Below the pieces are notes generated by a model that was given only the letters and a program-made list of their open reading frames with translations, had not been told where the DNA came from and did not search any database. Shown here piece after piece: positions 33,137-44,385 of a DNA stretch of 44,719 nucleotides; within the stretch, counting starts at the first letter, position 1; each line of letters begins with the position of its first letter. Source of the DNA: Byssochlamys sp. IMV 00236 (lineage: Eukaryota > Ascomycota > Eurotiomycetes > Eurotiales > Thermoascaceae); the NCBI GenBank assembly GCA_001931875.2, contig MSJH02000403.1:1-44719 (forward strand), read 5' to 3'. The position numbers were made by a program, and so were the translations under genes.

Positions 33137-33884
33137 TTATTTTTTCCAATTACAAAATAAATATATGCTCATTATATATATTGTTCTCACAGGATGACAA
33201 ACACTAGTTGAAAGCTCTTTTAATCCGCCTTTAAACAAGTTGAGCTCCCACTCTTTGGGCGTCATTCCTTGGATAAATCGCTTTTCTTTAAGAAACATAT
33301 AATCATTAAAGATAAAAGTAGAGTGTTCCTTAATTAGGATAGTTAAGCTCGTCTTAAATCCTACTAAAGTCAGTGTATTCACTTTTATGACTTCAACTAT
33401 CAGCTCTTACTAAAGAATGTTTTTGCCTTAAGAAAGGGTGTATCAAGCTTTTTGGTGCTGCATTAACCTTTTCTATTCTCTCCGTCAATTCTGCTTCCGC
33501 TTCTATCTAAGCTTACACTGAAAGACGAAAGCAAGTTCAACAAGAGTAAATCACGTAAGGATACTTTCGAATGAACTAAATACAGTACACAAAGAATACA
33601 AACCCTCTCCAGAAGCATAGTTGACCATTCTTGTTCAAATAGTACTTTTTGTTCCCGAAACAAGCTGGCAGTAGGTTTTTTTAAATTCAATAGTTACAGA
33701 AGAGAATACAAAAACCTCAAAGTGTCAATATATATATTTATAAGTTCTCCAAGAAGATAGCTATGACAACTATTCTCAAAGTCGCGCCCTGCCAATTTTG
33801 AGGTCGCGTGTTTAACCTACCACTTTTTAAAAGCCAGTTGCTTTTCTGAGGAACTAGGGCGTCATACAAAGTATATTCAACCAT
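33137..33884 (-). CDS. Uncharacterised gene, head-to-head with the PPP1R21 homologue
   Basis: Four exons (33884-33821, 33788-33716, 33664-33468, 33396-33137) splice in frame to 197 residues. Translated pieces look like real protein: GRDFENSCHSYLLGELINIY, LFREQKVLFEQEWSTMLLER, SLDRSGSRIDGENRK, VEVIKVNTLTLVGFKTSL and FIFNDYMFLKEKRF, ending in a Cys-containing tail. I do not recognise the family. The layout resembles lineage-specific hypothetical proteins that are abundant in Mucoromycota, sometimes linked to mobile DNA; that is inference. Weak points: intron 1 would be only 32 nt, and exon 3 can also be read with an internal intron. Its ATG is 23 bp from the start of the PPP1R21 homologue on the other strand, so one of the two starts may be wrong. 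Confidence 0.45.
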
Positions 33885-33907
33885 TTCTTTTGCTTCTAAT
33901 TCTGATA

Positions 33908-36010
33908 ATGAGCGATGGACTATTTTCCAAACACACTGCTTTGAATGCAGGTACAATAGAAAGAGCCAAGCACTGCACAAGTACTGTATACTTACTGTGA
34001 ATTAGGCACCATTCCTGCTTCAGCAGAAGAGTTATCGCAGAGATATGCAAAACTCTTTCAGCAATATTCTCGGTATGTTAGAGTAAAACAAGTGAATAAT
34101 GGGAAATTAAATAACATTTGAACTGAAGATTAAAAGCACAACATGCTGTTTTGAAAAAGGCAGTTATAAAGGTAGGCCACAAGAATCAACAAAACAGTGT
34201 CCATCTAAACTAGTGGTCAGGAGCAAGCATCCAATGTAGCTTTACAAGGAAATGTCAAAGAAAAAGAAAAAGAACTAAGAAAGGTAAAAATAAAAGAGAG
34301 TATGCGTATAGATTTACTCATACTGCCCCTCCTCTTCTTTAGCTTCAAGAGCAATTAGATCTTTTATCTTTCCATAACGAAAGGTTAACAAAACGTATAC
34401 AGGCTGTACAAGAAAGTGACCAGGTTAGAAAGTCTTATGCAAAACAAATTAATTTATTAAAACTATACATCATCTAGAAAGGAAGTCATTTCTCCTTACT
34501 TGGCGGTTCTGTTAAAAAGGAGTTGGAAAAGAGTGCACAGGCATTGGATGCAGCCAACTTTGATTTGGAAAGAAAGATACGAGAAAATGAAATACTTCAT
34601 GAAGAGCTCACAGAGAGACAGTTTGAGTTTACGAATACTATCAATAGCTTGTTAAAGCAAATTCAAGATTTAGAAGAAAAGGTTCAAGAGTTGGAAACTG
34701 GGCAGTCACTTCAACCTAACGTGCCATCACAAGAACCTCAGTCGAATACTGAAGAACAGTCATTAATGCAGCAAATCGACGCACTTAAATCAAAGCTTGC
34801 GGAAAAAACATCCTTATTGAACGATCTAGAGGACATCATGCAGCAGAATGATGCTCGGCTTTTATCCGAACTTGACAGTTTACGTGCAATTCTATTAGCA
34901 AAAGTGGGTGATATTAAATATGTAGGTCTGAATGACGTTCTACCAGAAGATAGTTCTTCTTTAAAAGAACTAGAAGAGCAGGCTAAAAAGTATTTTCAGT
35001 CTGTCCAAGACATGATCCCTGAGGTACTGCATGAACTTGTATTAATGTACTCTCTTTTTGAACTTTTTGTATAGGCTTCTCCGATACTATTGCCGCATGA
35101 GATTGCTGAAAAATTGGCTATATCACATGCAACGTGGAGAAAAGAACATGAAGAGATTTTAGTAGAGTTAAAAAAGCTAAAAGATCAGCTGAGCCAATCT
35201 TTGGAGAACGAAGAGAAAGGTCAAGCTAAATTAGCAGAATACGAGAATGAGATTAAACAGTTGAATGAAAGATATGAAGAGCATCTTTCTCAAGTAAACA
35301 ACAGCCAAGATGAGAACGTTAAAATACTGCATGAAAAGCTAGAGGAAGAAAAAACCAAGCGTTTATCAGCGGAAGACAGCTATACGAAAACAATACAACA
35401 GTTAGAAGAGCTTAATAGGAAGCTTGAAGAAGAGAAAAGCAAGTATGCATCCGTAGAAGAGAGCTATGCAAAAAAGATACAACAGTTAGAAGCGCTTAAT
35501 GAAAAGCTCGAAAAAGAAAACACAAGACTTCAGCAGGAGATTGAGCTGATACATATAAATAGGCAACCAGTGATTGATAACCAAACACAAACAGAAACAA
35601 TCGCTGAACAGAACGAAGAAGAAAAGTTTATATACCCCACAAAAGAAGAAGAGGAAGAGGAAGAAGTTTTTGTCTATACAGGCATGGATGCACCGCCTTC
35701 AACAAAGGAAGAAAAAGAAGATGAAATTGCTTCATTGAAAACATTTTATGAGCAGAAAATAAATAACTTATCAGAGAAGCTGCAAATGACGGATAGTAAA
35801 GCTTTAAGGTTTGCAAACATGTACAAGACGATGAAAGAACGACTTGCTTCAGAAGAAAAGGAAAAACAATTGATGTTTACAGAAATCGAGAAATTGAACA
35901 AAGAGTTGAAACATGTTCAAGACTTACTGGCTACTACCGAATCAAATTATCAGAAGCAGATAGATGCAATGACAGAATATATTACCAACTTACAACAGAA
36001 TGCCGAATAA
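33908..36010 (+). CDS. PPP1R21 (KLRAQ) homologue, coiled-coil endosomal protein
   Basis: Seven exons (33908-33950, 34006-34072, 34129-34171, 34221-34283, 34343-34423, 34478-35023, 35075-36010) give 592 residues. The N-terminal part matches the KLRAQ domain of PPP1R21: SQRYAKLFQQYSRLKAQHAV, then KEKELRKLQEQLDLLSFHNE. The C-terminal end repeats the family pattern KLQMTDSKALRF...ERLASEEKEKQ...ESNYQKQIDAM. Almost all the rest is predicted coiled coil, with a Glu-rich stretch at about residue 470. Human PPP1R21 is a subunit of the FERRY complex, a Rab5 effector that carries mRNAs on early endosomes, and also a PP1 regulator. Endosomal RNA transport is important in hyphal tips, so the presence here is of interest (inference). 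First-exon choice (MSDGLFSKHTAL) rests on frame and splice signals only. Confidence 0.85.
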
Positions 36011-36320
36011 CAATAGCTATTGAATAGACACTTAATTTGCAATGTCCCCTTAACGAATAAAGACAGCTTACTTATTAAAAATTAGAAAGGAATAAGGTAG
36101 CTTTTATTTATTGAAACATCATAGAAATCATACCGAACAGGTCTTGCATGTAAAATCAAAATGAGAAAAACATAAGGGGGATATTAATAGGTGAATGCAT
36201 ACTGGATGCAAAACGGATGGAGTAAAAATACATTTAAAATGAATGACTGAAGCGTAAAATGAATGCGGGGGTATATGTATAATGAATATATGTATGTATA
36301 TGCGTGTAGATACAAAAGGA
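36011..36320. other. Intergenic between convergent PPP1R21 homologue and RhoGEF
   Basis: AT-rich, with (TATG)-like runs at 36280-36305. No gene. Confidence 0.45.
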
Positions 36321-39300
36321 TTAACGGAATGATAAACATTGCTGATTTTGATGTTCCAAATCATTCATAAATTCATCAATCTTTGAGATAATGTGCTAAA
36401 TTCAAATAGAGTTAGTTTGCGTATCATTCAAATTAGTAAACCTACAGAACGTAGTCCTTTGACGCTTTCGAATGTGTTATTATAGTATCGGCCCATATTT
36501 GGCTGAGCTCTCATCTGTTGTTGGGATTGTATCATGCTATCAAGTATACTGTTCACCTCGTTCTTCAGCTGATGAATGTTTTCTATAGCCACATCAGGCA
36601 CGTTTTGAGGCATATTTACACAAGGGTAATCACGGTATTGACCTTGGCTTGCTTGTGGTTGATTGTAAAACACAGGGTGAAGGGGTTGTCTTCGACGATA
36701 ACCTCCTGCAGCTTTAGAGTTATCTCCGAGTCTTTCGGTGGATAGGCTGTATCTATCTCGTGAAGCAAAGTACTCATTTATCTTTTCATCCATGTAGCTG
36801 AACACACTACTCGTACTGTTGCTACTAACAGAATTATACAAGGGACTGTTTTCGCTATTCTTTCTGCTTGACAACAAAGATGCAGAATCAGCTGGGTTGA
36901 ATGCATAATCATCAAAGGTGCTATTGTGACTTGTGCCACTCGATGGCCTCGATAATGATTCAGGTGATGACGGCTGGAACAGCATGGTATCAAAGCTGTT
37001 ACTCTTGTTATGGCCGTGATAGAGAGAAGGACGATAAAATGAATTATCTTGGTACTGGTTTTGGCCTCCATACAAGGCATCACCCTCTTCAAAGCTTGTT
37101 GAAAAGTCGTTAAAGGAGTCTGTGAATTGAGAGTCTTCTTTAGTAAACAGACCATTGTTCCGTGGCGGTGTTGCAGCCATGGGAGCTCTTGATGCTGTGA
37201 CACCATCAAGAGCTGCAGTATAATAGCCATTTGGGCTGACAGGTGTTGCAGGAGGCGTACCATGTTTATTGACTGTGGCCACTTTGAGTACAGGATTAGG
37301 TACGTGTGTTGTGGATTGGTCAAGGATTAAATCTTGAGACAAACGCTCTGTGGTTGAAATAGAGCTTCTAGAAGGAGAGGAAGAGCGGGATCTGGCACCA
37401 AACAGGCGCCCGATGCTCATGTTACTTGCAACTCTAGTGAGAGATCTCGATCTAGAACGAGTCCTTGCTCTTTGACGTAATAGTCCATCATGAATACAAG
37501 AGTAAGCTTCAGTAGCGCGAAGTCTTCGTTCATAAAAGAAACCTATGAACAAGGGTTAGTATGTAATGTACAAATATATTAAGTAGCTTACAGTTATTCC
37601 ATAAAGTGTTGATAAAGTCAAGTGATTTACCATGGGAACGAATGTCATCCTTTATGATAAATTCAGACTCAAGCTCGCGACTTAGTTCGCGAATAGGTAT
37701 CAAATTCACTCTTGAGCGAATAGTTTGCTTATATCCATTACCTTCTTTTCTGACTAGGATTACGATCCATACATCATCTGTTACAAACGAATTCAAATCG
37801 ATTTTCTCGTTTTCAATATAAATGATCAAGATATTGTTCTTTTGAATAATACTTGGTTAGTTTATCAATGATAAAACCGAGGCTGTCCTACCTTATATTC
37901 GGCTTGTTTATATGTTTTTTCATCATTATAAATATTTGCAAAAGCAGGGATAGTAAAGTTGTTATGATCACAGTACAGTTCAGCTTTTTCTATGATCAGT
38001 GAGTGATATATTCTCACTCATATTGTTATCATTTTACCAGTCAACTTTGCTATCGCATACTGTCTTTGACATAGCTCTAAAAGCTCCTTCTTCTTTTCAA
38101 TACAAGTAGAAGGTGCGTCCTTTGAGACCATTGCATATAGTCTATCACTCTTTCTAAAATAATTGTCAGCATCATTCTCAGGAGTGTTTGGATCTTGTTC
38201 AGGTAAGTAAGTTCTGAGGAAAAAAGTTTCTGGGCGATCTAAATAAAAACAAAGTTTAGCAATTCGGACCGATGTCTCATTTTCGTGTTACCTTTTAAGC
38301 CATTAAACAGTTCAATGGATCGAATGTCTGCCCAACCTTTGAATTCAAACGGTTGAGAAACTGGCTTTTCAGTGTTGATATTTTCTTCGATATTTCTAAA
38401 GTAATCATCTCCTTGTATCGAATGGCTTTTTCGTTTGACGACCACAATCTTGTCTGAGAATACCAAAATGGTTACAGGTCTATTGACTTTACCGGATGAT
38501 ATAAAAAGTTCTGTGGCATCAAAATGACCTAATAATTGGCGTTTACCAACAAAAGTAGTCTACACATAAAGGGAGGATGAATGACAAGTTCATTTTTGTT
38601 ATTTGTGTATATACCGGAGCATTTTTTATAAGTGTATATAATGGTAATAATGGCGAGTCTGTGCCATATTGCATATCATTAATAATTCTAGCTTTTTCTG
38701 AAGCTGATCGTAAATAGTATGCTTCTTGATCCTGAGGGTCCAACATACTAAGCAGTTCTTTATGACGTGTTGTTAGCAAATATGGATTATTGTACTCCCA
38801 TTTCTATATTTTACCATTGAAGAATAATACATATCGTGGCATATGATGGACAGGAAGCGCCAATAGATCTGGGATTCTATAGTTTTCTTTACTTTTTGTA
38901 TTGATGACAAAATTCGAATAAGCTCGGTTATTCTTTCTGGTCTGTTGATGAACTTTCCAAGCATCTTGTTTACTCAAGAAATAAGTTTTATAAGGTTCAA
39001 AGGTGTCCATGTATCTATCACAGATTTGTCCAAACGATTCATTTGATTTTCCAGACTGATATTCATGTAATGAATCCAAAAATTTGGAATTGACATGCAA
39101 GATATCTTCAATGTTGAGAAAGATACGTTTGAACAAGTATCGGTCAAGGATAGGTGTTTCATGATGGATCGAGTCTCTTAGTGGCTTCATTATTTTACTG
39201 ACCAATTCTTCGAGCGAGTGAACATATGACTCTTCAATTTTAATAAGTTCCAAAATCTTATTTGCTGCAGATGAGCTTGTAATTGAAGTCGTGGTAAACT

Positions 39301-39842
39301 AATTCGTGATGATATCAGTTTTAATATCATTTAAAATTAAATGTTTAATAATACTTTTTCTGTGACAGTTGCTGGCTTATTGTTGTTATCTTGATGTCTT
39401 GACGACTGTTGCTTCGTCTGCAGTTCTTGATACTTTTTACCAAAAAATTGTTTAAATTGTTCAATTTGTAACTTTTCAACTATATGTTTAAACATTCAGT
39501 TTCTATGTGTAAAATGGGACATAAGTTATACTTACATTCACTTCTTTTTCTTTGAGGGATAAGAACATCCACATGTTGACTCTATATGTAACAAGTTAGC
39601 GAATGACAGATGATACATGTAGAGGATATAGAGCTACCAAAGGCCGTTTTGTGTTGTTCAATATCTGTTTACCAATTTCTTTACATTGATCAGAAATGTT
39701 GTGATCTTTCAAAATAGGAATCAATCTTTCCTTATGAACATTACAAACGTAATGGAATGGTGTATCTTTCAAGATATCAGTATGAATCTACAAGTGCTGT
39801 TAATATCTTTCATGTGTTGAAACTCGGAGTTACCTTATTCAT
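36321..39842 (-). CDS. Large Dbl-type RhoGEF with long Ser-rich tail
   Basis: Twelve exons (39842-39834, 39787-39638, 39581-39536, 39479-39355, 39298-38815, 38757-38615, 38559-38292, 38238-38038, 37989-37892, 37838-37592, 37542-36446, 36395-36321) join in frame to 980 residues. The DH domain is at about 115-320: LELIKIEESYVHSLEEL, YLFKRIFLNIEDI, LPVHHMPRYVLFFN then ELLSMLDPQDQE. A PH-like domain follows (PVTILVFSDKIVVVKRK, GWADIRSIELFNG, TFFLRTYLPEQD). A further conserved region (IYIENEKIDLNSFV, DVWIVILVRKE) comes next, then about 350 residues rich in Ser/Arg/Pro/Gln with no fold. The break at 38814-38758 would hold a stop if unspliced. That intron has a textbook TGCTAAC branch site. The 9-nt first exon is the least certain part. 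Likely activates a Rho GTPase in polarised growth. Confidence 0.82.
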
Positions 39843-40721
39843 TTCCACAAGTGACTAAAAGGAAGAAGAAGAAAGAAATTGTATTTCGTAATTTGTTTAT
39901 TTACAGAGGGAGAAAGAGAGAACAAAAGAGAACACAGTGTTTACCCTTATTGAATAGAGGCAGTGTAGTACAAAAACGCTCTTCGGAAGCAACTCTTTCA
40001 CTTTGCCTCATTTACTATCATCATGAAATTATGTGTATCACTCACACATTTATCCTTTTATAACTTCCCTCTCCCATTTTTTACTCAAAGTTATACGTGA
40101 TTTTACGTTTAGGCCATCTCCTCTCCCTTTATTTTTTACTCTTGTTTGTTTTGAACCACTTGCTACAAAACCTTATTCCGTATCAGCAGCTTTTTATTGC
40201 ATAAACTTTTTTTCCTAAAAAAGCAAGTGAGGAAAAAGGAGAGTCATTGAGGAGCATTTGTCAATCACTTCAACAAAACATCACAAGACCTGAGGAAATT
40301 CATTTGAAAAATAGACAAGAAGAAGTTCATATTCTGTAACACTATTTCCACAGCCTCCTTTTTTCTTCTCTTTTCTTTTATTTGTTACCATGGCAACACT
40401 GTTCCCTCATGTCTATTTATGTTTTTACAATGCCATAGGTGTATCTAGGTAACCAACGTTCTAACGTCATCATAATACAAATGTGCTTCGATTTCAACAA
40501 TGCACCATACGTTAATACGAAATGACGTCAAAATAAGCGCATGTTAACAGCGGTCAATGCATTGCACTTGATAGCACAGAAAGTTACACTCTTTCGGTTC
40601 ACCCACGGACTCATTCCGTTGTCTACATCACATGAGGGCATATAGAGTACATTAAAGTCATACTATAGTTTATTAAAAACAAATACAGCATATACACAAA
40701 ATTGACGAGAGAAAATTATAG
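39843..40721. promoter_or_regulatory. Upstream region of the large RhoGEF, with CRE sites
   Basis: A perfect CRE palindrome TGACGTCA lies at 40523-40530, and AACGTCATCAT at about 40464. These are bZIP (ATF/CREB-type) sites by consensus. The DNA is CT-rich on the + strand near 40060-40150. No gene. Confidence 0.45.
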
Positions 40722-43180
40722 CTATATAGCATGTCCAGGAGATAGGCTATGTGGCCTAGGCTGCAATGAGTCGTGCTTCAAGAACCGCTGTATTGTCTTG
40801 CTCTTATAATCGTCATCATCATATGGATGGTCGCTTTCACTATCTGACACGCACGTACAATTGAATTCACTCTCGGTGTCATTCATTGAAAAGTTTGAAT
40901 TCGAAATCACATCCGATCCAGAGAGATTGGTAGTCGAGGTTTTGTGAAACAAGATACGCGATATCGGGGACCCGAAAGATGTCAATGGGGCTGGTTGTTG
41001 TTTTTGTTGTTCTTTACTTTTGAAGAGCTCGAGTTTTCCCGATAATCCAAGAATCTTGGGCTTTTTTCCAACTGCTGTCTTGACCACCCTTGCTTCACCT
41101 TGCACAATCTCTAGGAATTCCTTTTCGTCAAAGTACTTTAATGCTGCCCATGTAGGGTTAAGAAAGGAAAATGTCTTTTTAAAGGCACTTAGTTGCCCTA
41201 AAGTTATGCGGTTATTATCTGTAAATGTAAGAAAGGAATGGTAAATCTGTAACTTACGTCGTCCAATGCCTCCATTTGATTCAATACCATGTAATGGCTT
41301 TTTGGGCGCCGGTAGTGTGCCTTTACTTCCTTGATTTAAAGGTGATTTTCCCTTTTCCATACGACAGATGTTTCTAGCGATGCAGACACCAGCTAATGTA
41401 GCCGCATACCCCGTCTTTTCTTCGACTACATTGGTTATGTCTCCGCCTGCAAATATATGATCGTACTTCCAGTGGTCAAGTTGTAACGTTGGCTTGACAC
41501 GAGCCCTACCCCAGTGATCTACGCAGGATTCAAATCCGATATCACCTCCATCTTGCAAGAGCTCGCTACAGGGACTTGTTCCTGTAGCTAAAAATACCTT
41601 GTCATATCCCTTGTAGATAGTACCTCTCGAGCCAAGGTACGAGTTTGTATTGGCAGAGTCAAAGTCAACGATCTTTTCATTCAAAATGACTTCAACACCA
41701 AGGCTTTGAAAGTAATTTAGAGCATTTTGCTGTCTCTTTGCCGAACTTCTTCTCACCAAACATGGATGCGAGTCAACGATGGTAATCATTTTTTTGAAGT
41801 CGTATGGTGGAGAATATTGATGTGTAGCTATTTCACTTGCTAATTCACAGCCTACTAAGCCACCACCTATGTTTTGTTGTTAATAGGTGTCTCTCTTTTT
41901 TTCTGTAGTTTTATCATACCAATGATTAGGACAGACTTGGCTTTCTTTAAATCGTTGTGCTCATTAGCAAGCTCCGATAGTCGATATAAAGAAGAGGTAT
42001 CAAAAGACTTTAGTTTTGATTTATATCTGCTTCCAGTACATATGGCAAGGTAATCAAAGGGTATCTAAAAAGCAATAGATAATTAAGAATATGGTTATCT
42101 TTTTTTTTTCTGCTTGACTTACAATTTCGTTGTTTACTTGAACAGCTTTACCGTCATTAATTATTTTTTCCGCATATCCGATAACCACCCGACCGTTTTT
42201 GACATATGCGTCATGTCGAACTCTCAATGAAGATGTTTCTTCAGGTCTAACGAGTAGCTAGAGTACGTATAAGTATAGGCTAATTCAATAAAAGCCAATA
42301 AGGCGTACCTTGATCATGCCAGGGGTATATTCAAAGGAATCTTTTTATTCTTTTTAGTTTTTTCTATTTTCTTCTATTATTTCTTTTTACCTTTAGTGTC
42401 TACTAGGGTAACATGAAAACGTGGCATCGGGTCTAATATCGAAGCAATGGTGAAACCCTATTTTGTACAACCAGTTAATGACACAGACACTTTAAACTTT
42501 AACTCAATCACGTACCGTAAAGCCACCACCAATGACAACAACTCTCTTCTTATAGCGTGAATAGAGTTGATTGACTGGCCTAAAGGAAATTAAGTGATTT
42601 ATCCACATAATAATCAATCATGACTTACATGTGTGGACCATATATTTTATCAAATTCAATGACTTTTTCATTCTAACACATCTTTGTTAGCAAAATAAAC
42701 TTTTTTTTTTTTAAAAAAAGTGGTCTTACAAGGAACTGCTTTGCTTCAAGTTCAGCGTTTCTAAATATACTCAAGGCTTCCTCTTTTGTAACTATCGCCC
42801 ATTTGTGTGCTTGAAAATAAGCATTCACTCTGGCTTTATTATAGACGTTGAGTTCCAGTTGTGAATCTGAACTAAAAAAAGTTTTCCATATTCTAAGCAT
42901 TTGATTAGGTACAAGTGCTACAATGATCTCAATGCTTGCAGTACCTTAGCACAATGCCCTCAATATTGTTCATATCTTTTTCATGTCGCAGTTCCGACAG
43001 GGCTTCGATAAATAGCAAGTTTTCGTGAGCATGTATTTCTTGTAAATAAGCTTGAAAGCAAGCAAGCTGCTGTGGGCATGATAAAATGTAATCTAGCCTC
43101 TTGTTTTCGTCGTTCTCTTCCACAAAGTATGTATTCATAGTGAGCGTTTTTTCGGACTCATTCGTTAACTGTCTAAGCAT
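40722..43180 (-). CDS. RGS domain fused to an AIFM2/FSP1-like FAD oxidoreductase
   Basis: Nine exons (43180-42945, 42892-42730, 42672-42629, 42579-42516, 42457-42391, 42340-42309, 42257-42123, 42064-41920, 41866-40722) join to 676 residues. Residues about 15-133 form an RGS domain: RLDYILSCPQQLACFQAYL, HENLLFIEALSEL, LRIWKTFFSSDSQLELNV, then KEEALSIFRNAELEAKQFL. Then comes an FAD/NAD oxidoreductase of AIF/FSP1 type: KKRVVVIGGGFTGF, VTLVDTKDSFEYTPGM, LAICTGSRYKS, the NAD site SVLIIGGGLVGCELASEIA, FLATGTSPCSELLQ and the second FAD site IFAGGDITNV. The C-terminal tail is acidic and ends PRPHSLSPGHAI. FSP1-type enzymes reduce quinones with NAD(P)H; RGS domains speed GTP hydrolysis by G-alpha. I know of no such fusion. 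A possible extra 39-nt in-frame intron lies near 41257-41219. A TATA box is on the minus strand at about 43292-43286. Confidence 0.88.
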
Positions 43181-44094
43181 ATGTGGGATAAAATGCAATT
43201 GGATTATTAAAAAAAAAGAAGAATTAAAAATAATAAAGAGAGAAAGGATTGGATAATGGGGTAATGGCTAGAAAAACGTGAGCCTTTTTATATAAGCCTG
43301 CCTATATCATACTAGGCTAATAGCCTTTCATGATTTTTTGCCTCCGCCCATTTAAAACCACGGTGCTTTCTTTTCCAGATACTACCTTGTTTCCTCGGTT
43401 AAAAGTAAGTCGCATTTAAAAATAAGTTGGATCAGGTAACTATTGTCTTATGTTTCTGATCATTCTTTTATAGAAAACATCAAGAATATATGCACATCTT
43501 CAAATACTAAAAATGAGGTTGAAGAAATTTTTATCAATAAAATTTCTAAATATGTAAATTACCTTATTGTGATCTCATTTACTGTTTGACGTTTCTAATT
43601 ATTCAATAACAACAGACCCTTATATCATGCACCGCAGATCTTTGGTTCTGTTCTGTCATGAGTACGGCATTAATTGTACTGAAACACTGCCTCTTGCAAA
43701 GTCCCTTTTCGTCATTCACTCTAAAAACTTACCAACAGGACGGTAGGTTGCCTTATAAGGCTCCTTTTGCCAATTATATCTTTTTTTTATGATCACTGAT
43801 TTGTCGACATTTTTTTATCTACTAATGAAAGAAAGACAGCTACTTCTGAGACGCTTTACATAATCTTTGTTTTCTTTTTAGACTTTTCCTGTACAGTAAC
43901 AAGTCAATTAATTCTATACTTTACATAGATGCAAAGCTAAAGAAAAGGCATATTCAGCAGCAGGCATATCAGGATGACAGTTACTGAACGCTTTGAGTTA
44001 TGAGCTTTATCATAAGTACTGTTTAAATAAACTATAAATCCTCTTTCCCTATATGTAAAGAGCCTATCTTTGCTTCTTTTGGTCTATGATAGAA
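43181..44094. other. Intergenic, promoter of the RGS-oxidoreductase gene
   Basis: TATAAAA on the minus strand (43292-43286) sits about 107 bp before the ATG at 43180. The rest is AT-rich. A short + frame (43628-43744, MHRRSLVLFCHEYGINCTE...) has no recognised match. Confidence 0.45.
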
Positions 44095-44106
44095 ACCTCT
44101 AGCTTT

Positions 44107-44385
44107 CTAAAAATCCATAGTTGCTGTACCCAAACCTTCTATTTCGTCATCATCGCTCTCTTCATCTGGCTTTTCAGATGCCACACGGTTACATTCAACC
44201 AAGTATGCTACTTTTTGTCCTCTCGTATGTCTGATTTCCTCTTTGTCAGAGTCTTTACCCGGCAGCGGATAAAGATTTTGCAGATTTACATGAGGAGGTG
44301 GCCCTTGCCATGTTTTCAACGCTGTATTAACTTCTCTCTTGCGTCCTCCCAGTCTCTATCGCCACGATATATCTGACGTGTAGCA
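44107..44385 (-). pseudogene. Possible frameshifted gene or transposon relic
   Basis: On the minus strand, RQIYRGDRDWEDAREKLIQR ends at a TGA near 44320. In the next frame, LKTWQGPPPHVNLQNLYPLP continues and ends EEIEGLG-like (DDDEIEGLGTATMDF) at 44107. Both halves have protein-like composition: Trp, Pro and an acidic tail. The break is either a one-base frameshift or a short intron. No family recognised. Sequence further up to 44719 shows no clean continuation. Confidence 0.3.

Noticed and set aside
33738..33820. tRNA-like string near GTCGCGCCCTGCC...GTTTAACC
   Set aside because: No acceptor stem pairing or proper T-arm; part lies in coding sequence of a candidate gene.
36778..37323. 181-codon antisense/alternate frame within the RhoGEF tail
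   Set aside because: Overlaps the Ser-rich tail exon in another frame on the same strand; no domain and no splice support.
38758..38814. In-frame TAG in the DH domain of the large RhoGEF, suggesting a pseudogene
   Set aside because: The stop falls inside a 57-nt intron with GTAAAA donor, TGCTAAC branch site and AG acceptor; splicing restores a normal DH helix.
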